64,000 nt of DNA from assembly GCA_019279435.1 (NCBI GenBank), contig JAAALK010000288.1, forward strand, positions 57,687,363 through 57,751,362, written 5' to 3'. Every line of letters starts with the position of its first letter. Position 1 is the stretch's first letter. This DNA is from Zizania palustris (taxonomy: Eukaryota; Streptophyta; Magnoliopsida; Poales; Poaceae). Made by a program: the position numbers and the translations under genes. Below, in pieces: positions 54,855 through 64,000 of this stretch. Below the pieces are notes generated by a model that saw only the letters and a program-made list of their open reading frames with translations, searched no databases and was not told the origin of the DNA.

Positions 54855-55560
54855 CTCCTGTTCGAAACTTGGCGAAGCCTCCTTCGCACGTCGAGGTCTG
54901 CTTCGGAGGTTGGTGACGGAGCCCTGCTTCGGAGGTCAGTTGCGAACCATGTCGAAGATGTCGAAGGTCTTTGGTTCTAGTCTAGTTCGAAGTGGCAAGA
55001 AGCGAAGTATGCTTCGAAGCGAAGTATGCCAAATGTCGGAGCCTGCTTCGAAGTGCACTTTGAAGACAAAACTTCGAACACAGCTTCGGACCGAATGCTT
55101 CGAAGCAAAACCTTCGAACAGAAAGCTTCGAACACAACACGCACACACGGGCAACCTTCGAACAAAGAAGCGAAGCCTGTCACACGACAGAAAACCAAGT
55201 CTGAAGCCTAGACTCTACCTCCGAAAAGAGAAAGCTTCGGAAAGAGAAGCGAAGGCTGACACACCACACAGAAGACAGTGCGAGGCCAAGCGGAGCTACA
55301 AGCTTCGAACCCAACTTCGAAACTTGTCGAAGTATGGACTTCGAACAGATAGAGCCGAAGCCCCTTCGCACTATCGTTCGAAGTGTGCGATGCTGACGTT
55401 CAGAAAATGCTTCGAAGCTTAGCAACCCAGAACACAAACCGAAAATCGAAGATCCAACGAAGCCTTCGAAGGTGATAGATCGAAGCCTGCCTCACGAAGC
55501 TGAGGGGCTTCGAACTGAGAAAGACTTCGGCAGAAACACAGCCAGAAAAGGTAATAGACC
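54855..55560. repeat. cluster of about 15 TTCGAA palindromes
   Basis: TTCGAA, often as CTTCGAAG or CTTCGAAC, recurs roughly every 45 bp. A random 0.7-kb sequence would hold about 0.2. No fixed period is apparent. Confidence 0.75.
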
Positions 55561-55810
55561 CTGTCAGCTTCGATCAAAAAGCTGTGCGGTAGAAGGTGAA
55601 AAGCTGCACAGAACACTGTAGCTGCAGGGAAGTAGTACTACTTGCAACAGCAAGAACTAGGACTACTAGAGTGAAGAACACACCCAGCCGAAGCCTCCAA
55701 AGCCTCAAAAATCACGGGAAAACTTGCTATGCTAATGAAATGTAGCCATTAAAAACTTTGCAGATACTACACACAAGGAAATGGGGCATTTACTGCAACA
55801 TTAAAAGCAA

Positions 55811-55956
55811 GGGTTATTTTTTTCCGTGCCATTACAATTTTCACGATTTGCCAATATGCCATCGGTGTGTCATTGACAAATGGGGGCCGCCACAGTCACT
55901 GACAGTGGCATATAGGCAATTTCTGAAAATTATAATGGCATGTGAGTAATTTTCCC
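55811..55956. mobile_element. 146-bp Mutator-type MITE with 9-bp target duplication
   Basis: Begins GGGTTATTTTTTTCCGTGCC and ends GGCATGTGAGTAATTTTCCC. The outer ~53 bases of each end are inverted repeats of each other at roughly 75-80% identity (shared GCCATTAYAATTTTC core). Flanks are TAAAAGCAA on both sides (55802-55810 and 55957-55965), a perfect 9-bp duplication typical of Mutator-like elements. No coding capacity. Confidence 0.85.
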
Positions 55957-56683
55957 TAAAAGCAAGGCATTAAACACAGGGGCAAAATCTCCCTGGCGGC
56001 GCAAGCAAGGAACAAGAGAAGAGAGAGGCAAGGCAAGAGACAAAAAGTGACCCAATAGAGTGGATTTGATTTCAGCCAAAAGGGTAGTCCAAACCCTAGG
56101 CATTGGGGTCCTATTTATAGGCAGCCCAACACTAGGAATATTCTACCAGCCCCTTAGGGTTTTTACAGACTCAAAATAAAGGAAAAGACTCTACTGCCCT
56201 TAGGAATTTTTACAGACATGACTGACTGACTGTGGGCCTAGAGTTACAGATGACTTATCCGGAAGCTAAGTTTTCGTAGCGACTACGACTTCTCTTCTGG
56301 ACAGTCGGATACAGAATCGACGGTCGTCAGTTTTGCGCCGAAACTGACAAAGCCTCCACTGGCTTTGCACCAGGTACCCGGATTGGGCCGGCCCGATTCC
56401 GCAGCTCTCTCAGCCCGGCAATCACTCACCGCCCGTGTACCTGAGTCAATCCTGGTCAACAGCCCAGTGGGTCTTCTACTGCTTCTGGCCCATGCACCGG
56501 ATTGGGCCAGCCCGACTTCGCAGCCTCCTCTGCCCGACAGTCGCTCGCTGCCCGTGTACCTGAGTCACACGCGGCCCATGAACCAGCAGATCTCTTCTCT
56601 TCTTCAGTCCTCTTTGACTATCGTTGACAATGACTCATCACTTCTGGAGCCATGAGGCCCACGCTATTCAGCATGGCTCCTCA

Positions 56684-58012
56684 ATCTCCCCCTTGATGAG
56701 TGCATTGTCAACACTCCTCTTTTCTCGGCTCTTCAGCACCTGCGAACAAATGTGGAAACACGAAAACAAAACACAAGAAAACAAAGAAGAAGAAAAAATA
56801 AGGTAAAAGGTTTAACCCTAATGACCAAAAGCCGAACAAAAGCAAGAAGCGGTCATTATGGTTAACCAAAAACATAAAAGCTCAAAATGAGTGCGATTTC
56901 AGAACAACAAGGATATCAACAAAGTAAGAACTCCCCCTTAAACTCTGTTCCCAAATTTTCTCCCCCTTGTTGACAAGTGAACTCATCAAGCACTCAATAG
57001 AGACACAGACTCCCCCTAAAATGCAACTCCCCCTCAAAATATGCAGTGAATTTAACTGGAGTGCATAAGGAGTGTAGAAAGCATGCTTCTCAAATATGAT
57101 TGACCGCAATTACAGCATCTAACAAGTATAGCAAAAGAGATATTGTCTAAGACACATGGCATGATCAGTGCAGCAGATGATATCTAAAGAAATTCATTTG
57201 CACGCATTTATCAGTTTTCGCAAACAAAAAACATCACCACATTTTCCAGGAAAACAAGCAAGGTAAAACATGAGATGCAAAAGCTAACTGATATCTACCA
57301 AGATGAGCATTGTTCAAAAACAAAGTGCTTCAGCAAAACTTGTTATCGTTTAAATGTTCAGGCTTTTTCATTTCCCCCCTATTTTTGCCAAGGGTTATTT
57401 GCATGTCAAACCTTATGCTAACCGACCAAGTCAAGCCTAGGCAAAAAATGGACCATCAGAAGCTTAAGACATTGGTCTTGGCATACACTACACTGTCCTA
57501 GTTCATACCAAAGTGCTATGGTAAGCAGTCCAGAACAATGCAATGTGACAAAGCAAACCCACTTGGATCTTTTCAATTCAAGCATAAAAAGACATGGAAT
57601 TTTCATTCTTTTTTGATTGTTATAGCTCATTTTCCATGTTAAAGCATAAAGATGTCCAAGTTGCATATCTGCAATTATGTGATGAACTAGCTACAAGGCA
57701 TGTAACAGATAACAAAAGCACTCAGCCTACACATGCTATTTACCGGAAGCAATGGTGATTATTTTTCAAGTTTAAAGCATAAAAGCCATGCATATGACAG
57801 ATATCAGACACATCAAGTGAACTGAACCAAAGCATGATCATTGACAAGTAATCAAAAGCATGTACCAGCTAGAATAAGTAAAGCAGTTCAATCATATAAC
57901 AGAAGCATCTCTAAAGTGTGATATGTGAATAGGCAAGGTATGAACACACACAAAAAGACTCAAGAAAAGAGTAAAGAAGAAAGAAAACTGACGCAAAATA
58001 TCCTAAAAGGAT
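56684..58012 (-). other. 3' untranslated region of Sirevirus G with polypurine tracts
   Basis: Homologous to 15850-17225. The LTR-proximal PPT is at 56684-56700; further AGGGGGAG-type tracts are near 56932, 56961, 57010 and 57027. No supported ORF and no env-like gene. Confidence 0.78.
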
Positions 58013-58024
58013 ACACAACACCCA

Positions 58025-61000
58025 AATCCCCTCGTAAACGCTCGAATGTAGACTGATCTAGGGGTTTGGTGAAAATATCAGCCACTGATGATGGGTATCA
58101 ATATGAACAAGGTCAATGACACCTTTCTCATATTGATCCCGCAAGAAGTGAAAGCGCACATCAATATGTTTGGTTTTTGAATGGAGACATGGGTTTTTCC
58201 CTACACTAATAGCACTAGTGCTGTCGCAAAACAATGGGACCCTGGTAGGAAAGTATAACCCAAAATCTCGCAGAGTGGAAATCATCCAAACCAACTGTGA
58301 GCAGCAGCTAGCAGCAGCTACGTACTCAGCCTCTGTGGTCGAAAGAGCAACTCCAGATTGCTTTCGAGAAGACCAAGATACAAGGGAAGAACCAAGAAAC
58401 TGGCAAGTACCGGAAGTCGACTTGCGATCCAACCGGCACCCACCAAAGTCAGCGTCCGAAAAGCCAGATAAATCAAGAGATGATGATGCTGAATAATAAA
58501 GACCAAGATCAGGCGCATAGGTAAGATACCTGAAGATACGCTTGATAGCTTGCCGGTGAGACGCGCGTGGTGAAGACTGGAAGCGCGCGCACAGTCCTGC
58601 GGCGAACTGAATGTCTGGTCTGGTCGCCGTCAAGTACAGTAGCGAACTGATCATCCCTCGAAACTCCCTTTCATTGACCTTGACACCGCTCTCATCCTTG
58701 TCCAGACCCCCAGAAGTGCCCATCGGGGTCATCTGCGGCTTCAATTCACCACCAAAGTCAAATTTCTTTAACATATCACGAGTGTACTTTCCTTGTTGGA
58801 TGAAGGTGCCGTCCTTGGTCTGCTTGATCTGGAGCCCTAAGAAGTACTTAAGCTCACCCATGAGGCTCATCTCAAACTCACTGTGCATCTGCTCAGAGAA
58901 CTTGGACACAAGAGAATCAGTAGTACCGCCAAAAATAATATCGTCCACATAAATCTGAGCAACTAAAAAATTTGAAGCATCTCTGAGCAAGAAAAGAGTT
59001 TTGTCCACAGAACCCATCACAAAGCCCTTCCCCAACAAAAATTGCTTCAACCGGTCATACCAAGCCCTGGGGGCTTGGTTCAACCCGTATAAAGCTTTGT
59101 GCAACTTAAAAACATGTCGAGGAAACTTAGGGTTCTCAAAACCGGGGATTTGCCTAACATAAACTTCCTCCTCTATGAACCCGTTCAGAAAAGCACTCTT
59201 AACGTCCATTTGAAAAAGCTTAAAACCCTTCGAAGCGGCAAAAGCTAAAAGAATGCGAATGGACTCAAGACGGGCAACAGGGGCGAAGGTTTCTTCAAAG
59301 TCAATACCTTTCTTCTGGCAATAACCCTGGGCAACTAGTCGAGCTTTGTTGCGCACCACAACCCCATCTTCACCTTGTTTGTTCTTGAACACCCACTTGG
59401 TGCCTATGGGGTTGCATCCTGGTGGCGACTCAACTAGTGTCCAAACCCAATTACGGACAAAGTTCTCAAGCTCTTCTTGCATAGCATTAATCCAATTAGA
59501 ATCAGAAAGAGCATGAGAAACATCTCTGGGCTCAAAAGATGCAACAAACGCAGATTCTGCAAACACAGCAAGAGAGGCAGAAGAACGCAAAGTTCTCTCA
59601 GTCAGATCACCTATGATGAGCTCTGAGGGGTGATCACGCTGTACTGCTCGGGTTCCCTGGTGATCCGAAGTCACCTCACCGGAGTCAGCAGCTGGCACCT
59701 CTGGACTCGACTGAGGGGGCTCGATCGTAGTGGAAGAAGTGATCAGAGGTCCACCCTCATCCTTAGTCGAAGTCTTAGAAGGTGTGGGCTCTGCGGGGGA
59801 TGCAGAAGGCCCACCCTCATCAGCAGCTGGAGTATCCTCATCTTCCTCGAAGATGGACTCTCCGAGCTCATCATCACCAGAAAGCTCAAAAGAAGGAGTC
59901 AAAGAAGGCAAGGACTCATCAAATGAAACCTCACAAGTCTCGACAAGCAGCTGGGATTCGAGGTTCCAAACACGAAAACCTCGAGAATGCAAAGCGTAGC
60001 CAAGAAAAACACCATCCCAGCAACGAGACTCAAACTTGTCCAAGTGCCCTCCCTTCTTGAGCACAAAGCACTTGCAGCCAAACGCTCGCAAGTGGCTCAC
60101 CTTGGGCTGTCTGCCAAACCGCAGTTCATATGATGTCTTACCAAGGTAAGCTCTAAGAAATATGCGGTTGGCCAGATAGCAAGCCGTGTTCATGGCTTCA
60201 GCCCAAAAATGCCTAGGAGTCCTGTGCTCATCGAGCATCGTCCTGGCCATCTCGACTAGCGTGCGGTTCTTTCGTTCCACGACGCCGTTCTGTGGGGGAG
60301 TGTAAGGAGAAGAAAACTGATGGTCCAAACCCTGATCACTACAGAAGCTGATGAACTGAGAGTTCTTGAACTCAGAGCCGTTGTCGGAGCGAATTGCTCG
60401 CATCCGACCATTGTTCTCATTCTTCAGCTTCAAAATCAGGTCATGAACAAACTGAAACGTTTCATCCTTACACTCCAAAAAGAAAACCCACGAGAATCGA
60501 AAAAAGTCGTCAACAATCACAAGTGCATACCACTTCCCACCGACTGAACGTACTCGAGCTGGACCAACAGTGTCCAAGTGTAAAAGCTCGCCCGGATACG
60601 AAGTCATCACTTGAGTCACAGGTGAGTGAGAAGCGGCAACCATTTTCCCATGACGACAGGGATGACAAACTAAATCCTTCTCCATCTTAAGCTTGGGCAA
60701 TCCTCGGATGAGGTCCATAGAGCTCAACCTGACTAGCAGATCAAAACTCAAATGACCTAACCTCCTATGCCACTTCCAGAGCTCAAAGGAGGATCCAGCA
60801 ATCAAACAGCGAGAAGGGCCAAAAGAACTAGAGAAGTCAATTCGAAAAACTTTACCGAAAGGTAAAATCTGACAAACCAAAGACCCTCTAGAATCAACCA
60901 CAGAAGAATTGCCCTTCTTAAAACGCACTTCCAAACCATCCTCAAGAAGTTGCGAAACAGAAATCAAATTGAAGTTCAAATTTTTAACCAAAGCAACATT

Positions 61001-61192
61001 CTTTAAAGAGAAATGATCTGAAATGCGAATAGAGCCTATGCCACTTACTTTCCCTTGACCGCTGTTCCCGAAAGTGATGTACTCTTTGGAGCTCGGTGGA
61101 GTGAGACTGGAGAACCATCTGCGATGTCCCGTCATGTGGCGAGAGCATCCTGAGTCCATGATCCAAACATCCTCCAGTCCCCGGTCCTGCAC
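58025..61192 (-). pseudogene. pol: pol of Sirevirus G (nearly complete, C-terminal frameshift)
   Basis: 1044 open codons. Protease MDSGCSRHMTG (catalytic Asp at residue 13); integrase zinc finger H142, H147, C176, C179; integrase triad D207, D270, E306 (35 residues between the last two); RT with FQMDVKSAFLNGFIEEEVYV and catalytic YVDD; RNase H with SDADFGGCRLDRKSTSG and STTEAEYVAAASC. One A is missing at about 58084 compared with A', so the final ~33 residues (LADIFTKPLDQS...) are replaced by a short wrong tail. The frame begins with GTG and is -1 relative to gag, so it is expected to be made as a gag-pol fusion. Confidence 0.9.
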
Positions 61193-61194
61193 AA

Positions 61195-63943
61195 TCAGTG
61201 TCTGTAAGTGGGAGCAAATGGTCCGACACCAGGTTTAGCAAAAGAGCTAAACTAGTGTCGAGCCATCTGCTCAAAAGATGGAAAGCGAAAACCATCAAAA
61301 GAGTTTGGACCAAAATGCGGCTCAAAGCGCGGTCCTCGGTTCTTCCTAACCCTACGGCCACGAGGTCCAGAACCGTAGCCAACACGGTCTGGAACTCTGC
61401 CGGAACGGACCCCACCAACTGGAGCACAGGCAAGAATGTCGTCTCCTCTACCACCACCTACACGACGTGGCCTGGCCTCTAGCCTCTCCCCGCGCCGAGG
61501 AACACGCAGTCTACCACCCTGCTGGTAGAACTGCTCCTGATCACTACGAGCCCTCTCTGCTCTCTCAACCCGCTTCCTCCTGAAGCAGAACTCCGCAAGA
61601 TGCCCGTTTCTCTGACAGTACTCACAATGATAGGTGGGCTTCTTGGGATGTGGTTGAGGCTTGGGTTGTTTGGGCTTAGTGGTGTTTGGTGTTGACTTCT
61701 TAGGCTGAGAGGGTCCAGGAAGAGAGTCTAGAGAAGAGTGGAGGTGTTGGGCTTAGGAACCCAGATAGGCTTCTTGGGTGGAGCTTTTGGTGGTTCATGA
61801 ATCACTCCATCCTTGGGATGACAAGCCTGGGAGGTCTCAGTGGAGTGAGTCTTGGGATACCTCTACTCTGGAGTCATTTTACTCCACTCCACTGCCCGGC
61901 TAATGGCACTCTCAAAGTCAGCCTTGGTGTAGGTGTAACCTACCCCAAACCCGTCCTGCCTCTTGAACTGCTTGATCATCATGCCAAGCTGTGGTTCTCT
62001 GGCACTGATCCAACTCAGGATAGAGCGGAGGTAAAAGTTCTCATTCTGAGAATCTGCTAGCTCCTCTCTCAAGGAAGCCAGAACCTCTACCTGAGACAAG
62101 CAGGTCTCACACTCACTCTCTACTTGGACAGACTTTTCGGCTTTAAGCTTAATCAACTCCATTCTAAGAGACAGGCAGTTCTCACAGACAGTGGGTGGAA
62201 TTCATAGTGTCTCAAGCTCTAGCCTAGTCTGGGCAAGCTCAGCTCTCAACCTCTCTAAATTACCCAAATGCTCATTGCCCTTGGATTTCAGCTCAGCTAA
62301 GGCAGCTAGATGAGATGGGCAATCAACACAGGGTGCGACGACAGTGGCTTGAGCATCTTTCAGCTCCAGCTGAGCGCTTTCAAGCTCAGTGGCCAAAGCA
62401 TCCCTCTCCTCAACCCTTTCTGTGTATCTGGACTTCAGAGTCGACAGGTCACACAGAAGCACCTCACACTTCGGGCACTCACTGCTATCACCCAAGTAAG
62501 GGGAAGAAGATAGACTCTCAATTCTGCCGTTGGCTAAGGCAAGCTCACTCTCTAACTCATCTATCCTCTTCTTAGCCCCCCTAAGCAGTTTTTCCCGATA
62601 TTTCAACTCCTGACGATTGCTCTCAAGTAAATCAACAATTTCACGCTCATAAGATGATACCTTGCTGTCGTCGTCGTCGGAGTCGTCGGAGGAGCTCTTT
62701 TCTTCCCTATCCCCAAGAGCCATTGAGCAGAAGCTCTTGCGGGATCTTCGGCGCTGGTGTGAGCGGCTCTTCGGCTTGTCTCCGAAGGCCATGAAGCAGA
62801 GGCCCGCCGGATCGTCCTTGTCCTTCCCCTTCCTAATGGTGATCTCCTCATCGCTTGAGCTCGATGAAGAGGAAGAAGATGTGGACTGCTTGGAGTAGCT
62901 CTTCTCCATCTCGGCGAAGAAGGCCTTGTCGCGCTTCTTGTTCTCTCGCCGGTAGTCCTTCAGGGCCTTCTTGAAGAACCGGGTCTTCGGCTTGCCCTTG
63001 TTGAAGGAAGGGCTCTCATGCTTGCCGGAGTCGTGGAAGCTACCACCGGTGCTCTTCTTGTATCCATTGCGCTTGGGGCAGTCGGCAATGAAGTGTCCTG
63101 GATCACCACATTCAAAGCATCCGGATTTTGTGCCGTGTCTTTTGAACATTCTCTTGTCATAGACACGACGCACCCGGTTGTTAAACAGACAAAAATCATC
63201 ATCTCACAAAGACTCAAGCTGGTCCTCAGTGATAGACATCAAAGAGAACCCAGCACAGCTCATAGCAGAGGGATCAACAGAAGGTGTAGCAAGGGCCAGG
63301 GATTTTGTACTAGAACCAGTGAGATTTGATCTCAACTGGATATCTACCTCAGTGGCCTTCAGCTTGCTAAATAACTCAAAAATGGTCAAGGTATTGTAAG
63401 AAGTGCTCTCAACGATAGAGGATACCTCGATCTCCTAGATCTTTGGGTCCAAGGTATGGAGAACCTTGAGCGCCTGCTCGAGATCTGAGACTAACTGAGC
63501 ACCCTCAGCCTTGTTGTCCCGAAGCTTGTTAATGATCGACTGAAAACGACCAAACAAAGCCTCAACAGATTCACCCGGCTTCTGTGTGAAATTCTCATAT
63601 TCACGCCGGTAGGTCTGATAGAGCCGAGCCTTGACCTGTGCCGTTCCCTCATGGTGTGCCTTGAGGGTAGCCCAGATCTCTCTCGCAGTGGAGAGATGAC
63701 TCACACGCTCAAACTCAGTGGGACCTAAACCAGAAAACAAAATGTTCACAGCCTTACTATTGCTCAGATGCTGAGCAATGATACCAGCAGTACCTTGCTC
63801 AGTAACTGGCAAAATGACAACGTGGTGTGAACGCAAATGTCCCATATGTCCGAACCCTGGCTCATGAGATAGGCTCGCATGCGAGTCTTCCAATAATTAT
63901 AGCCATAGGCTTCCAAGGACAGGACCTTGCCAGGAGACGTCAT
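61195..63943 (-). pseudogene. gag: gag of Sirevirus G (multiply broken)
   Basis: Homologous throughout to the intact gag of A': MTSPGK start at 63943, first zinc knuckle CFECGDPGHFIADC, acidic/Ser tract, coiled coil with the same CxxC pairs, second knuckle and Arg/Gly tail. Lesions seen by comparison: a base loss near 63818; Trp-to-stop near 63436; Gly-to-stop at 63204-63206; Ser-to-stop at 62202-62204; Gln-to-stop near 61863; a frame change near 61745. Confidence 0.9.
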
Positions 63944-64000
63944 AGTCACTACTGGGGTTTAGAACCGGTTAAGGTATGGAAAAACCCTAACCTCGCTCTG
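63944..64000 (-). other. leader of Sirevirus G next to the primer-binding site
   Basis: Matches 23176-23232 of A'. The final CGCTCTG would be the start of the complement of the Met primer site, changed by one base (GGCTCTG in A'). The window ends before the LTR. Confidence 0.7.

Larger units (their letters stand above)
54561..56683 (-). repeat. 3' LTR of Sirevirus G (2123 bp)
   Basis: Plus-strand ends TGTAGGACCGAAAG and GGCTCCTCA. About 450 bp longer than the LTR of A'. The extra material includes a TTCGAA-rich block (54855-55560) and a 146-bp MITE (55811-55956). TATA at 56112-56119; TGAGTCA at 56442 and 56561. Confidence 0.9.
54561..64000 (-). mobile_element. Ty1/copia Sirevirus G (5' LTR beyond window)
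   Basis: 3' LTR 54561-56683, PPT region 56684-58012, pol, gag and the beginning of the primer-site region. The last bases (CCTAACCTCGCTCTG) match the leader of A', whose primer site follows about 6 bp later. It is inserted in the gag of F. The family is the same as A', with a longer LTR. Confidence 0.92.

Noticed and set aside
54855..55560. Heat-shock elements from repeated TTC/GAA
   Set aside because: The palindrome is TTCGAA without the two-base spacer needed for nTTCnnGAAn.

Overview
The window is plant nuclear repeat DNA. No host gene was recognised. It is a nest of LTR retrotransposons, most likely from a monocot and probably a grass. The grounds are Ty1/copia Sireviruses with several polypurine tracts, Ty3/gypsy Tekay/Del-type chromoviruses with 3.3-kb LTRs and an ORF upstream of gag, Tat-lineage gypsy elements with two RNase H domains and an antisense gene, GC-rich leader-like sequence inside the LTRs, and a Mutator-type MITE. 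The species assignment is inference.

Layout. Element D (1-4950, minus) is the 5' part of a Tat element: LTR 4457-4950, then gag, protease, RT and two RNase H domains running off the left edge. D lies in element C, an older Tat fragment on the minus strand now split into 4951-5726, 28691-28945 and 41236-41730. Chromovirus A (5727-28690, plus) and its relative B (28946-41235, plus) both inserted into C, 255 bp apart and in the same orientation. Each is complete, with two LTRs, ORF0, gag, pol, a chromodomain and short target-site duplications (TSDs). Sirevirus A' (14176-24916, minus) is nested in the integrase of A with a perfect 5-bp TSD. At 41730 fragment C flips into element E (plus), which carries RT, RNase H, aRNase H, integrase, a decayed minisatellite, an intron-containing antisense gene (45619-49540) and a 3' LTR (49969-50465). 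After 124 unassigned bases comes Sirevirus F (50590-54560, minus), which lacks pol. Sirevirus G (54561 to beyond 64000, minus) is inserted in the gag of F. A 146-bp MITE sits in the LTR of G.

Age and state. By eye the LTR pairs differ by about 0.5% (A), 0.4% (B) and 0.5% (A'), so these insertions are recent, while C and E are older and decayed. Nothing is a fully intact autonomous element. A has a nonsense codon and a frameshift. B has at least four lesions. A' keeps an open 917-codon gag but a broken pol. G keeps an almost complete pol but a ruined gag.

The most notable signals are these. (1) A candidate spliced acidic microprotein gene lies inside the chromovirus LTRs; its exons differ between A and B only at synonymous sites and are separated by a GC-AG intron. 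(2) The Tat antisense gene has its own TATA box and at least four candidate introns. (3) The C/E inversion junction carries a 19-bp duplication and once formed a fold-back RT repeat. (4) The Sirevirus U3 has paired TGAGTCA boxes on a ~120-bp repeat, and Sirevirus Gag has a ladder of CxxC motifs.
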